Part shown: piece after piece, positions 36,633-46,907 of the stretch
How positions within the stretch are numbered: the stretch's first letter is position 1
Layout: every line of letters begins with the position of its first letter
Assembly: GCA_019090895.1 (NCBI GenBank)
Contig: JAHRVB010000201.1
Span: 1-64,000 of the forward strand
Origin: Kangiellaceae bacterium
GTDB taxonomy: Bacteria; Pseudomonadota; Gammaproteobacteria; Enterobacterales; Kangiellaceae
Direction: 5' to 3'
DNA: 64,000 nt
Translations under genes and position numbers: made by a program
The notes under the pieces: generated by a model
The model's database searches: none
What the model was told of the DNA's origin: nothing
Seen by the model: only the letters and a program-made list of their open reading frames with translations

Positions 36633-38024
36633 ATGAGTTCAACACCAATAGAGTCTAAGAACGCGACGTTCGGAATAAGGCCGGAATGGATCATTCCACT
36701 TATATCAACTCCAGCACACATTAGTACTCTACCTAATCAATCTGAAACAACAAATTCCGCATGGCTCGAAAACAAAACGGTAGTAGTTAAAGACGACATT
36801 ATTTTCGATTTACTGAATAACAGTGAGTTTGACAAGCGTTTTCCAGATTGCCCAGTAATACAACTGGATGGCATGGCCCTACTACCAGGTTTAATCAACG
36901 CACATTGCCATGCTGCAATGAATCTACTTCGAGGATACTCCGATGATCTCCCTTTACACCAGTGGCTAGAAACCGCTATTTGGCCGGTTGAAGCGAAGTT
37001 TGTTGATGAGCAATTTGTCTACGATGGAACACAACTAGCCATCGCTGAGCATATCCGTAGTGGGACGACTTGTTTCCAGGACATGTATTTTATGCCGGAA
37101 CAAGTAGCAAAAGCTGTTCAACAGGGTGGAATTAGGGCCAACGTAGGACTTATGGTTGTCGATTCACTAACTGTTTGGGCGAGAAACGCCGATGAGTGCA
37201 TAAGCAAAGGAATCGCTGTTTACGACCAATTTAAGCACGATTCTAAATTGACGTTTAGTTTTGCTCCACATGCTCCTTACACTGTTAGTGAACTAACGCT
37301 ACAAAAAGTATCAACTCTCAGTTTTGAATTATCGCTAAATATCCAAATGCACATCCACGAAACCGCTAGAGAAGTGGCTGATTTTGAAAAAATGCACGGT
37401 ATGAGTCCGCTGGCACAAATGTATAAAAATGGCCTTCTTACTCCACAACTCAATGCTATCCACATGACCCAACTAGCCCCTCATGAGATCGATTGGTTAG
37501 CTGAAACAGGCACTCACGTTATACATTGCCCTCAATCGAATATGAAGCTATCGAGTGGTATTTGTCCCGTAGACAAGCTTATCAACGCTGGAGTCAATAT
37601 TGCTATCGGAACCGACGGAGCAGCCAGTAATAACGATTTGGATATGTTTGCAGAGATGCAATCCGCTGCCCTGTTGGCAAAGGCCGATTCAATGAATCCA
37701 GAGAGTTTTTCTGCATATCAGGCACTTTATGCGGCGACAATGGGCGGAGCAAGAGCGCTTGGACTAGACCATAAAATAGGTTCCATTGAAATTGGTAAAC
37801 AAGCAGACCTCATTGCGGTTGATCTCAATACAATTGAGACTCAACCGGTATACAATCCGATTTCTCAGATCGTATATGCCGCTTCACGAGAACATGTGAA
37901 GGATGTATGGGTCGCAGGAAAACAACTTCTTAACAATAGAAAGCTGACTCAAATGAGTGAGAGCAAGCTAATTCATATCGCCAAATCATGGAAATCAAAA
38001 ATACAAGGCCTATCAAATGATTAA
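36633..38024 (+). CDS. mtaD: 5-methylthioadenosine/S-adenosylhomocysteine deaminase
   Basis: A 463-residue amidohydrolase of the TRZ/ATZ family. The ATG at 36633 is preferred to the one at 36570 because the extra N-terminus lacks conservation with the family. Metal ligands are NAHCHA, the H in [15 protein letters not shown], and [10 protein letters not shown]. MtaD deaminates methylthioadenosine or S-adenosylhomocysteine to the inosine forms. It overlaps ubiG by 8 bases (ATGATTAA), the conserved mtaD-ubiG arrangement of Pseudomonas and relatives. Confidence 0.92.
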   Translation: MSSTPIESKNATFGIRPEWIIPLISTPAHISTLPNQSETTNSAWLENKTVVVKDDIIFDLLNNSEFDKRFPDCPVIQLDGMALLPGLINAHCHAAMNLLRGYSDDLPLHQWLETAIWPVEAKFVDEQFVYDGTQLAIAEHIRSGTTCFQDMYFMPEQVAKAVQQGGIRANVGLMVVDSLTVWARNADECISKGIAVYDQFKHDSKLTFSFAPHAPYTVSELTLQKVSTLSFELSLNIQMHIHETAREVADFEKMHGMSPLAQMYKNGLLTPQLNAIHMTQLAPHEIDWLAETGTHVIHCPQSNMKLSSGICPVDKLINAGVNIAIGTDGAASNNDLDMFAEMQSAALLAKADSMNPESFSAYQALYAATMGGARALGLDHKIGSIEIGKQADLIAVDLNTIETQPVYNPISQIVYAASREHVKDVWVAGKQLLNNRKLTQMSESKLIHIAKSWKSKIQGLSND

Positions 38025-38727
38025 TACAGCTAACGTCGATCCAGTAGAAATTAAGAAGTTTTCCGACTTGGCCTCTCGTTGGTGGGATAAAGAAAGTGAA
38101 TTCAAACCACTCCACGAAATTAATCCTTTAAGACTAGAATATATTGAACAAAACTCTAAAGGTCTAACTAATAAACACATATTAGATGTGGGTTGTGGTG
38201 GTGGTATCTTGGCAGATTCAATGGCCGAAAAAGGAGCAAAAGTAACCGGAATTGATATGGGAAAAGCCCCTCTTTCTGTCGCAAAACTACATCAATTGGA
38301 ATCAGGACAATCTGTAGAATACCAACAGATCACAGCCGAAGAAAAAGCCGCTTCATCAGCTAGCCATTTCGATGTTGTGACTTGTATGGAAATGCTAGAG
38401 CATGTACCGTCACCTGAATCAGTTATAGAGGCTTGCTCAAAACTAGTTAAAGATGATGGTGACATATTCATATCGACAATAAACAGAACCGCTAAAGCTT
38501 ATGCTTTTGCGATCGTTGGCGCAGAATATGTTTTGAAAATGCTTCCTAAAGGAACTCATAACTACCAAAAATTTATCAAGCCTTCAGAAATTGATAAATG
38601 GGCCAGAAAATATGACCTAGAACTAAAACATATCATAGGAATGCACTACAATCCACTGACAAAAAACTATTCCTTAGGCAAAGGTGTCGATGTAAATTAT
38701 ATTATGCATTTTAAAAAGTTTGGTTAG
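38017..38727 (+). CDS. ubiG: Ubiquinone biosynthesis O-methyltransferase
   Basis: A 236-residue S-adenosylmethionine methyltransferase that makes both O-methylations in ubiquinone synthesis. Motifs include [19 protein letters not shown] at the start, the SAM-binding [15 protein letters not shown], the CMEMLEHVP segment, and the membrane-association part [13 protein letters not shown]. The coupled mtaD upstream could clear S-adenosylhomocysteine produced by this reaction, an attractive but inferred link. Confidence 0.97.
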   Translation: MINTANVDPVEIKKFSDLASRWWDKESEFKPLHEINPLRLEYIEQNSKGLTNKHILDVGCGGGILADSMAEKGAKVTGIDMGKAPLSVAKLHQLESGQSVEYQQITAEEKAASSASHFDVVTCMEMLEHVPSPESVIEACSKLVKDDGDIFISTINRTAKAYAFAIVGAEYVLKMLPKGTHNYQKFIKPSEIDKWARKYDLELKHIIGMHYNPLTKNYSLGKGVDVNYIMHFKKFG

Positions 38728-38801
38728 TACTCTCGTTGGATTAGTTATCAATCAACGCCGTTTTCATGAAACGAAATTAGTATTATCCAAGATAACTTAA
38801 A

Positions 38802-40862
38802 TTACCGTAGCTTTGAGTCAGAACTCATTTGAAAAATAACGCCGCTACCGTCCTCGCGGTTGATAGCTTTAACTTCGAACCGATGGAAATCGGCTATTAA
38901 TTTAACGAGGTACAGTCCTAAACCCAAGTTTGTCCCCGAAGCCTGTTTTGTATTCCGAATTGATACTAGAGACTGAAATATTCTTTTCTTCATTTTTTCT
39001 GGTATCAATTGACCACTATTTTCAACGTATACTACAGTTCCAGATTTCGAATTCTTAGCACCAATAATTATTGGTTCACCTACTTCAGAAAAATCCATTG
39101 CATTGGATATTAACTTATCAATCATTTCAGAAAATAAATCAATCGATAGTTCCACCTTCAAAGCGTGTTTTGAGCCTACAAATTGAAATTCAAAGTGTTG
39201 GAACGATGCTTGGTATCCTTGAACCATCCTTTCCATTAATTGATTTATATCGACCCACTCAGTCTCAGCGGACTGCATCGCCTCTTTTACTCCAGACGCC
39301 TGTTTCATTCGATTTATGATTTCACCTAATCGCTGGTTACCTTCAATCGCTCGATTTATTAGCTCTTGGTCTTCATTCGAACTACAGTTTAAAGATAAAT
39401 TATCAAGTGACGAACGTACTATTGCAATTGGCGTTCTAAGTTCGTGAGATAATCTTGCCGCAAGTTTTTCCAAATAATCATTGTATTCATATAGCTTATC
39501 GCTCATATGCGAAAACGAGCGATACAAATCGTTAATTTCATCACCACTTTCGACAGACAATTGTAACGGAGAACTAATACGCCCTTGGTAGTCGACAACT
39601 TTTTCTATTTCGTTATTTAGAAACTTGATTCGATTAACTGTTCTTTTTACATACCAAAAAACCGTCCAAATGACTAAGACGAACACTACTAGAATAATAC
39701 CAAACATTTTGAGTAACGCTTTTTGTTGTAGAACCTGTACTCGCGCAACATTTTCTTCTAAAAGCAATACACCTTTCACTTCTCCTAAAATTTGTACCGG
39801 ATGCGCAGCTATCGCCACTGCATTATTCGAGGTGCCAAAATATTCTAATCGCGTTGAGGCGATTCCTTTCATAGCGCGGACGATGCCTTCAGAATCTAAA
39901 TGGAGATTGTTTTCTCTTGGGTCGCTGACTATTTCATTTTGATTGCTTAGAATCCAATTCATTAACGAGTTCCGGCTGAAGGTAATTTTATTGGTATTTA
40001 AATCACCGCTCGATGCTAATACACGTCCAAAATGGTCGATTAACCAAATCCGTTGAGCGGGTTTTAGTTTTAAGTTCTCAAAATAATTTGAAAATTGCTT
40101 AGAAGGCCAAACCATAGGATTCCAATCGTAAATACTCGAGCTATTTAACGCTCGATATTCTTTTGCTCCTTGTCTATCTATATCCTTATGTACTACTTTT
40201 ATTTGACGCGGCTTAATACCGGAAGGAAATTTCACTTCAATGCTGAAACCTCCTGAGCGGGATAACCAAAATGCTTTGTAACGCCAATCATTTTTAGCGA
40301 CACTATTAATAATTGTTTTAACGGCAAACTCCCCCGCTCCTGTCGGCTCCAACAAAAGGTAATGATAACTTCCATTGTGATCGACAAACTCTATCTCAAT
40401 ACTGTCAGACAACCCGTTATCTTCCATTAGTGGAAATATTAATTCATCATCAACAATAGACATAGAAATCACCAAACTGTTTTTATGGCTTCCTAATAAT
40501 AACGACAATTCCGAGTTATCATTTTTAAAAGTCGAGCGATTTAATTCATGCCCTTGCCACTCATCAAAATATCCGTCCGGAACAAACGAGGGACCAAGAG
40601 GAAAAACGAATAACTCTTTGCCAATAAAATTATTGGAGTCGGGAAGAAGGCTCTCTGTGAACCAATCTGGCTGAATAACTAAACCATTGGCAATCAGTTG
40701 AGACGATAATGCTAGATTATCTCGTAGACTATCTACCAACGTCCTCTCTATTTCCTTCAGTAGGCCAATTGATGCCAATGGAACGATTAAAATCAACAGA
40801 ACTATTGAAGTGATCTTTTTACCAAGGGACCACTGTGTTGGAATGAATAATCGTTTTATCAT
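38802..40862 (-). CDS. pdsS: Histidine kinase of the proteobacterial dedicated sortase system
   Basis: A 686-residue sensor kinase. The ATG at 40862 is chosen because it gives MIKRLFIPTQWSLGKKI and a first membrane helix at about 14-34; the longer frame would overlap pdsR. The large periplasmic region contains a CBM9-like fold (PDGYFDEWQG, DSIEIEFVDHNGSYHYLLLEP), followed by a second helix, a HAMP-like linker, a HisKA domain with the phosphorylatable His473 (SHELRTPIAIV), and a HATPase domain ending LGLGLYLVKLI. It matches the known kinase of marine proteobacterial sortase clusters. It lies 19 bases past pdsR. No sortase is adjacent. Confidence 0.8.
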   Translation of the reverse strand: MIKRLFIPTQWSLGKKITSIVLLILIVPLASIGLLKEIERTLVDSLRDNLALSSQLIANGLVIQPDWFTESLLPDSNNFIGKELFVFPLGPSFVPDGYFDEWQGHELNRSTFKNDNSELSLLLGSHKNSLVISMSIVDDELIFPLMEDNGLSDSIEIEFVDHNGSYHYLLLEPTGAGEFAVKTIINSVAKNDWRYKAFWLSRSGGFSIEVKFPSGIKPRQIKVVHKDIDRQGAKEYRALNSSSIYDWNPMVWPSKQFSNYFENLKLKPAQRIWLIDHFGRVLASSGDLNTNKITFSRNSLMNWILSNQNEIVSDPRENNLHLDSEGIVRAMKGIASTRLEYFGTSNNAVAIAAHPVQILGEVKGVLLLEENVARVQVLQQKALLKMFGIILVVFVLVIWTVFWYVKRTVNRIKFLNNEIEKVVDYQGRISSPLQLSVESGDEINDLYRSFSHMSDKLYEYNDYLEKLAARLSHELRTPIAIVRSSLDNLSLNCSSNEDQELINRAIEGNQRLGEIINRMKQASGVKEAMQSAETEWVDINQLMERMVQGYQASFQHFEFQFVGSKHALKVELSIDLFSEMIDKLISNAMDFSEVGEPIIIGAKNSKSGTVVYVENSGQLIPEKMKKRIFQSLVSIRNTKQASGTNLGLGLYLVKLIADFHRFEVKAINREDGSGVIFQMSSDSKLR

Positions 40863-40881
40863 TTGCGAAAGAGATAAAAGC

Positions 40882-41574
40882 CTAAGGCTTCCACCGGTAC
40901 CCCATGCCGTAAACAGTTTCAATTTTATCAAAACTATCTTCGAGAGCGACAAACTTCTTTCGTAATCGTTTAATATGAGAGGTAACCGTACTATCATCAA
41001 CAACTGCTTTTGCAGCTTCCATTAGTTGCTCCCTCGTTCTAACGTGGCCAGGCCGTCTAGCTAAAGCATTGAGAATCCAAAATTCAGTGAGTGTCGTTTC
41101 TATCATTTGATTTTTCCAACTGACAGTTAACCGGTTAGAGTCCAACAAAAGTCCATCGACTTCAACATGATCATCGTCTTTATTAAAATTTTGTTCTAAT
41201 GCTTCAATCCTTCTAAATAACGCGGATATACGAACCATTATCTGAGTCAAACTTATGTCCTTAGTTAAATAGTCATCAGCCCCTAACCTTAATCCTGAAA
41301 TAGTATCAAATTCACTATCGAGAGCCGTTAAGAAAATTATTGGAAGAGACGCTGATTGGGCTCTTAAATATCGGCAGAGCTCAAACCCCCCTTCAGGGTC
41401 GTCACCTAGACCGACATCTAATATAGCTAAATCGGGCAACCTCGTTTGAAAAGCTAATAGAGCATCTTGTTTGTTTTCATAGGCCATTACCTCGTATCCT
41501 TGCTTGCGCAGGGAAAGCGAGTAGTTCTCTCTTATCGCTAATTCATCCTCTACCAATGCTATTCTTTTTCCCAC
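40882..41574 (-). CDS. pdsR: Response regulator of the proteobacterial dedicated sortase system
   Basis: A 230-residue OmpR-type regulator. The receiver has the acidic pair ED at 9-11, phosphoacceptor Asp53 (LAILDVGLG) and the conserved Lys in DDYLTKDIS. The C-terminal winged helix contains TLTEFWILNALARRPGHVRTREQLME and VTSHIKRLRKKF. It is first in an operon with pdsS. The family assignment follows from the kinase and the divergent pdsO, since such regulators alone are hard to separate from other OmpR members. Confidence 0.82.
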   Translation of the reverse strand: MGKRIALVEDELAIRENYSLSLRKQGYEVMAYENKQDALLAFQTRLPDLAILDVGLGDDPEGGFELCRYLRAQSASLPIIFLTALDSEFDTISGLRLGADDYLTKDISLTQIMVRISALFRRIEALEQNFNKDDDHVEVDGLLLDSNRLTVSWKNQMIETTLTEFWILNALARRPGHVRTREQLMEAAKAVVDDSTVTSHIKRLRKKFVALEDSFDKIETVYGMGYRWKP

Positions 41575-41857
41575 GACATACCACCTAATAATTTGTTGAC
41601 CAATTCAACGATATTTTCATGACACATTTATAGCACTAATTCGAATCCAATATCAGTGCATTCCTCAAAAGACATAATTCTGCCACATTTTGACGGCAAA
41701 ACAACCTGTTCCCTTCACTCCTTGGCCTAGTTAGTGGTTTTTAATAGCACTGTGTTTGGCAATATCGAATTACCTAAGTAAGCAAGGATGATAAACCGCT
41801 AGGGATGGCCAACTTATCAAACTAATAAAACCATTTAAAAATTAACGAGGAACTATC

Positions 41858-42556
41858 ATGAAAAAAGCAATCGCAATGACAATATTGACCGCAACTATCG
41901 CATCAACAATCCCAGAGGCTCGCGCAGAATCAAGCACAGAAGAGAATGTGGGTTTTCTATCGGGGGCAGTAACAGGAGCGGCAGTTGGCGGGCCTATCGG
42001 TTTTTTTGTCGGTGGAATCGTCGGAGTATTGGTTGGAGAGCAAGTGGAGAAAGCAAATAAACTGGACCAAACAGAACAAGTATTAATTCAAAAAGAAGCT
42101 GAATTCAATGCGGTAGAAAGTGAACTAGCATTTGTTAAAGAGCAAGTCGACAAAGCTCAAGACGAAATAAAAACGACAAACCAGTGGATTACGGAAGGAT
42201 TAAAATTAGATCTAATGTTTACAACCAATTCCATTGAACTATCTCCCAAAGATGAAGAAATAATCAATCGTTTAGTGAGTTTGTTAGTTCAGTTTCCAGA
42301 AATTAGAATTAAATTGGATGGCTATGCTGATCCTAGAGGACTAGAACAAACAAATCTAGAACTATCATTGGCCAGAGCGGAAGCGGTTAAAACAGCCGTT
42401 ACAGAACAAGGAATCGATTCTTCTCGCTTATTAATTCAAGCCCATGGCGAACAAGAATCTACTAATGACGTGTCTGACCCTGATTCTTATGCTTTCGACC
42501 GACGAGTTAGTGTGAATTTCTTAATCGAGCAACCTTCAACCTTAGCGCAGAACTAA
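41858..42556 (+). CDS. pdsO: Sortase-associated OmpA-like protein PdsO
   Basis: A 232-residue exported protein. A signal peptide ends in ARA near residue 23. Residues 30-60 form a glycine-zipper membrane segment (GAVTGAAVGGPIGFFVGG), then a coiled coil (about 65-105), then an OmpA peptidoglycan-binding domain with ANLRA-like DGYADPRG and LSLARAEAVK. That order is the PdsO family. It is divergent from pdsR, sharing a 283-base control region, and has AGGA before its start. It is followed by a strong terminator, so the neighbouring sortase gene expected in such clusters is not part of this transcript. Confidence 0.85.
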   Translation: MKKAIAMTILTATIASTIPEARAESSTEENVGFLSGAVTGAAVGGPIGFFVGGIVGVLVGEQVEKANKLDQTEQVLIQKEAEFNAVESELAFVKEQVDKAQDEIKTTNQWITEGLKLDLMFTTNSIELSPKDEEIINRLVSLLVQFPEIRIKLDGYADPRGLEQTNLELSLARAEAVKTAVTEQGIDSSRLLIQAHGEQESTNDVSDPDSYAFDRRVSVNFLIEQPSTLAQN

Positions 42557-42594
42557 AACGATAAATCACAACGATTTTTCTCCTCTCTACCCTT

Positions 42595-42626
42595 GAGCAC
42601 ATTGATCGAATGGTGTGCTCTTTTTT
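42595..42626 (+). terminator. Terminator after pdsO
   Basis: Stem GAGCACA (42595-42601) pairs with TGTGCTC (42614-42620) across a 12-base loop and is followed by six T (42621-42626). It lies 39 bases past the pdsO stop. Confidence 0.9.
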
Positions 42627-42785
42627 ATCCACACCTATCCTGCAAATTAATCAAAGCATGGAATATTTCCGGTTAAGGGCCTATGCTTAAACTATAGCAG
42701 CGTCAATTATGTGGTGATTTTTAGGCCATACCCGTTCGTTACACGTTGTTTCGTCGTATAGACCTAGATTTGTTAGTGGTATGTT

Positions 42786-45020
42786 ATGAAGTTTATGGCA
42801 TTTAGAAGTCGAATCAGATTAAGTCGTCTTGCTTGTTTAGTACTTAGCATGCAGCTTTATGGTTGCGCTACTAAGACAGAATCAACAGCTAACGAGCAGC
42901 TAAGTTTTGACCAACAACTAATACCCTCTTCAACCCCAGTGGAGATCCTAGTACCGGAATTACCCCATCAACACTCTATTACCGTTCAACCTTTGAAAAA
43001 AAAGTATCTCAATCTCCCCCTCGCAGCACCTAAGTTTGATAGCTTAGACTCACATTTACTTAAGTATAGAACTTGGTTTTTGGCCGCTCAACAGGAGCTT
43101 CAAAAAGGAAATATTAGGATTGTCGAAGAGTATTTAATCAAGCTTGCTCATTACCCACTAGCTCCATACTTAAAGAGAGATTTATTAATTTATAAACTGA
43201 AACTCAGAGACAATCCAATACAAATAGAATATGAAGTCGAACATTTTCTTCATCAACGGCAAACGGAAGTCGCTAGTAGAAAGCTACGCACTGCTTGGTT
43301 GGATTATCTCTATGTTCATAACCGAACGAATAAATTTTTCCAATATTATCAACCCGGTTTAAACTTGAAACAAAGATGTCGCTTTCTTGAACATAAACTT
43401 CAATCCACAACCGAACCTCTATCCCAAGAACATTCAGATCTTAAATATGCCATTGAGACAATCTGGTTATCGGCCCATTCAATACCCCGCTATTGTGATC
43501 CCGTTATAAAACGATGGAAACAACGAGGAGGACTTCACGAAAGTTTAATTTGGCGAAGAATGCTACTAGCTTCGAGAGCTGGAAACTTTCAACTAGTTAG
43601 ATATTTGAATCAACTACGACGGATTGGCTTTCAAAAATCAGGGGATTTATTGGTCGATATACAACGTAAGCCCAGATTATTGAATCAAATGCCGTTTCAA
43701 ATAGACAGAGACCCTTACAAAAGAGACATAGCAAATAACGTGCTCAATAAACTAGCTTGGTTAGCACCCAATCAAGCTATAAAAGCCTGGAAGAAATTCG
43801 ACCAAGAGCTAATGATGACAAAACGTCAAACCTCGCGTTTGAAGAGAACTATCGGTCTATCACTTGCACTCAATACAGCACCAGAATCAAAAGACTGGTT
43901 AAAAACGTCTTTTTCTTCTTCCCAATTGATGCAGGGCGAATTGGTTGATACTTCAGTCGACCAATGGCTTCTATCGAATGCAATCAACTCAAAGGATTGG
44001 CCGCTAATATTAAGGATTTCAAGCGAAAGAAGCGATTTAATTAAAGATAGGGATAAGTGGCAATACTGGCAGTCAGTTGCAGCCTTTTCAATTAAAGATC
44101 ACAAAGCCTCACACTCGCTCTTAAGCACACTCGCAAAAAAGCGCAGTTATTATGGATTTCTAGCGGCCACTCAACTTAATCAACGTCCATCACTCAACTT
44201 AAAAAAAGAAAATATTAATGCGAGCACTATTGTTGACTTAGCGTTAGCCAACGAAGCGATAAACGCCAAAGAACTCTTTACATTAGAAAGGAGGACTGAT
44301 GCTCGAAGAGAATGGAATCAATTCATGTCTAAACTACCTAAATCTGACTACATAATCGCCGCCTATTTGGCTCACGATTGGGGATGGGAGCATCAAAGTA
44401 TTCTCGCTTTTGCAAAAAGTAAAATAATTGATGATGTCGAAAAGCGGTTTCCTCTACCATCTCACCAAGAATATAAAAATGCGACCCAGCAATATAATGT
44501 CCCGCTTAGCTGGGCTTACGCAGTTACAAGACAAGAAAGTGCATTTAAACCCGATGCTACTTCGACCGCTGGCGCACAAGGGCTTATGCAACTGACTCCT
44601 GCTACCGCACGCCACGTCGCAAGACAAAAATTAAAAGCATCAAATGTCGCTGGGTTAACTTATCAACAAATAAAACAACAAAGACTGCTCCACGACCCTA
44701 GCTTAAATATTAAATTGGGTGTCGCTCACCTCAAACAGATGCTTAGCTATTATCGCGGAAACCCTATTTTGGCAACCGCCGCTTATAACGCTGGAGCTCG
44801 CAGGGTCGACCAATGGTTGAAGGACAATAAAATATCTAACAGTAAAATATGGATAGAACAAATCCCCTACAAAGAAACACGAGAATACGTAAAAAATGTA
44901 CTAACCTACCAAGAAATCTATTCTCAACTCGCACAAACAAACGATGGTTTCCTTGCAAATTTAGACAACATTGTGATCCCTACCAATATCAAATCTCGAC
45001 CGCTAACAAATGCAAGATAA
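42786..45020 (+). CDS. slt: Lipoprotein soluble-type lytic transglycosylase (Slt family)
   Basis: A 744-residue protein. The N-terminal signal ends in a lipobox (QLYGC), so this Slt is probably lipid-anchored, unlike the soluble periplasmic E. coli Slt70. The first 580 residues are alpha-helical and rich in short repeats, matching the ring-shaped U and L domains. The C-terminal SLT domain shows YAVTRQESAFKPDATSTAGAQGLMQ interrupted here as catalytic Glu in RQESAF, then GVAHL and AAYNAGARRV. It cleaves peptidoglycan to anhydromuropeptides. No trpR follows, unlike the E. coli context. Confidence 0.93.
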   Translation: MKFMAFRSRIRLSRLACLVLSMQLYGCATKTESTANEQLSFDQQLIPSSTPVEILVPELPHQHSITVQPLKKKYLNLPLAAPKFDSLDSHLLKYRTWFLAAQQELQKGNIRIVEEYLIKLAHYPLAPYLKRDLLIYKLKLRDNPIQIEYEVEHFLHQRQTEVASRKLRTAWLDYLYVHNRTNKFFQYYQPGLNLKQRCRFLEHKLQSTTEPLSQEHSDLKYAIETIWLSAHSIPRYCDPVIKRWKQRGGLHESLIWRRMLLASRAGNFQLVRYLNQLRRIGFQKSGDLLVDIQRKPRLLNQMPFQIDRDPYKRDIANNVLNKLAWLAPNQAIKAWKKFDQELMMTKRQTSRLKRTIGLSLALNTAPESKDWLKTSFSSSQLMQGELVDTSVDQWLLSNAINSKDWPLILRISSERSDLIKDRDKWQYWQSVAAFSIKDHKASHSLLSTLAKKRSYYGFLAATQLNQRPSLNLKKENINASTIVDLALANEAINAKELFTLERRTDARREWNQFMSKLPKSDYIIAAYLAHDWGWEHQSILAFAKSKIIDDVEKRFPLPSHQEYKNATQQYNVPLSWAYAVTRQESAFKPDATSTAGAQGLMQLTPATARHVARQKLKASNVAGLTYQQIKQQRLLHDPSLNIKLGVAHLKQMLSYYRGNPILATAAYNAGARRVDQWLKDNKISNSKIWIEQIPYKETREYVKNVLTYQEIYSQLAQTNDGFLANLDNIVIPTNIKSRPLTNAR

Positions 45021-45211
45021 CGATTAGCTTTGATGAAAATCAATTTTCATTCCAATGCTCATTGTCGAGGGTTGCATTTTAATTATTAAAACAGCTAAAA
45101 ACCTCAATTTAAAGAGCAATTCAATCCTTCTCATTTAGCTCATTATGTACAATGATTAGAGAGTTGTAGATGCAAATCCTCAACTTAAGAAAACGTACGG
45201 AGAACGCTAAC

Positions 45212-45499
45212 ATGATGTCAGGACAAGTCACTGCGGAAATAGGACATTGGTACCGCCTATACAATAAGAGCGATCGTTTTGAAGTAGTCGCGATCGATTA
45301 TGATGATCAGATGATTGAAATTCAAAAATTCGATGGCGATATAGAGGAAATGGAATTCAATGGTTGGAAAGTTCTCTTTCCAATCGAAATTTCTCCGCCA
45401 GAAGATTGGACCGGTCCATACGAAATTGAGTCCGAAGACTCCGCTTTTAATGCCTATGCTAAGAATGAAGCGCTTCTTCAATTAAAAGGTTCTAACTAA
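45212..45499 (+). CDS. DUF6763-like small protein
   Basis: A 95-residue acidic protein. Residues GHWYRL, RFEVVAIDYDDQMIEIQKFDGDIEE and PPEDWTGPYEIE are typical of the small DUF6763-type proteins found in many gammaproteobacteria. The ATG at 45212 has GGAG about 9 bases before it and is preferred to the one at 45170. The function is unknown. It has no signal peptide and sits alone between slt and purM. Confidence 0.75.
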   Translation: MMSGQVTAEIGHWYRLYNKSDRFEVVAIDYDDQMIEIQKFDGDIEEMEFNGWKVLFPIEISPPEDWTGPYEIESEDSAFNAYAKNEALLQLKGSN

Positions 45500-45705
45500 T
45501 CAGAAGCTACGAATCCTTAGTCATTCATCGATGCCCTCAGGGATAAGGTCCAAACTCCATGAGATTTGAGGGTCGAAAGAGCCTTAAACACACCTTTATT
45601 TACAACCTATATTCGGCCAAATAAACCTCTAAATTGCTCGATCTAAACGATTAGCCTGTGTAAAATAGCGCCAAATTTAGTTCTGCTAAACAAGGGTACA
45701 AACAA

Positions 45706-46743
45706 ATGTCAGAAAACACCAAGAAATCATTGAGTTACAAAGATGCAGGCGTCGACATCGAAGCAGGCAATCAGCTGGTCGAGAGAATCAAAAGTGTCGC
45801 AAAAGCGACCAAACGACCAGAAGTAACTTCTAACTTAGGTGGATTTGGCGCCATGTTCGAATTGCCAACTGGCTATGACCAACCAGTACTTGTTTCTGGT
45901 ACCGACGGTGTGGGTACTAAACTTCGATTAGCTATTGACGCAGGAATCCACGATAAAGTGGGTATCGATCTCGTTGCGATGTGTGTGAACGATCTTATCG
46001 TTCAAGGTGCTGAACCGCTATTCTTCTTAGATTATTATGCGACAGGCAAGCTGGACATCGATACGGCTGCAAGTGTCGTAACGGGAATCGGTGAAGGTTG
46101 TAAACAAGCTAATTGTTCGCTTATTGGTGGTGAGACAGCAGAAATGCCTGGCATGTATGAAGGTGAAGACTATGATTTAGCTGGTTTTTGTGTCGGTATC
46201 GTAGAAAAGTCAAAGGTCATTGATGGAACTCAGGTTGCAACTGGGGACCAGCTAATAGGACTAGCGTCTAGCGGCCCACATTCTAATGGATATTCGCTTA
46301 TTCGAAAAATTATTGAGGTATCTAAGGCTGAACTCGATCAACCCTTTGATGGTAAAACACTCGCTGAAACACTGCTTGAACCAACACGGATATATGTTAA
46401 GCCAATACTTAAACTAATTGATAAAGTAAACGTTAAAGCGTTATCACATATTACTGGTGGCGGATTACTAGAAAATATTCCTCGTGTTTTACCTGAAAAT
46501 GCGTGTGCTGAAATTATAGAGTCGAGTTGGACAAAACCAGCTATCTTCGATTGGCTACAAGAAAAAGGAAATGTTGAGAGTAATGAAATGTATAAGACGT
46601 TTAACTGTGGTGTTGGCATGGTGTTAGTGGTGTCACAAGAAGAATTGCAAACAGCCATTGAGCTGTTAAATGCAAGCGGTGAACAAGCCTGGCATTTGGG
46701 TCAAATCGTTTCAAAAGAAGAGCAACAAGTCACTTTTAAGTAA
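45706..46743 (+). CDS. purM: Phosphoribosylformylglycinamidine cyclo-ligase
   Basis: A 345-residue AIR synthetase. It begins [15 protein letters not shown], has the conserved [22 protein letters not shown] and [13 protein letters not shown], and ends with [10 protein letters not shown]. It closes the imidazole ring in de novo purine synthesis using ATP. purN follows on the same strand 164 bases on, a conserved pair, but here the gap holds two stem-loops. Confidence 0.98.
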   Translation: MSENTKKSLSYKDAGVDIEAGNQLVERIKSVAKATKRPEVTSNLGGFGAMFELPTGYDQPVLVSGTDGVGTKLRLAIDAGIHDKVGIDLVAMCVNDLIVQGAEPLFFLDYYATGKLDIDTAASVVTGIGEGCKQANCSLIGGETAEMPGMYEGEDYDLAGFCVGIVEKSKVIDGTQVATGDQLIGLASSGPHSNGYSLIRKIIEVSKAELDQPFDGKTLAETLLEPTRIYVKPILKLIDKVNVKALSHITGGGLLENIPRVLPENACAEIIESSWTKPAIFDWLQEKGNVESNEMYKTFNCGVGMVLVVSQEELQTAIELLNASGEQAWHLGQIVSKEEQQVTFK

Positions 46744-46831
46744 AAACCGTTTGTATTACTAACTGTTACTGATTCGACAACTATCTAGTTCGCATCGACC
46801 TCTGGTAGTAACGTTTTTGAATACTAGATTG

Positions 46832-46884
46832 GCCAATTTATGATTGGCTCAGTAGGTCAATCGTTGTATTTATCCATACAACGA
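46832..46884 (+). promoter_or_regulatory. Two stem-loops in the purM-purN gap
   Basis: The first, GCCAAT (46832-46837) with ATTGGC (46843-46848), has a 5-base loop. The second, TCGTTGTAT (46861-46869) with ATACAACGA (46876-46884), is a perfect 9-bp stem with a 6-base loop that ends 23 bases before the purN ATG. Neither is followed by a T run, so they are not intrinsic terminators. They may modulate processing or translation of purN. Confidence 0.45.
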
Positions 46885-46907
46885 CCAAAGCCCAGAAGGC
46901 CAATAAG

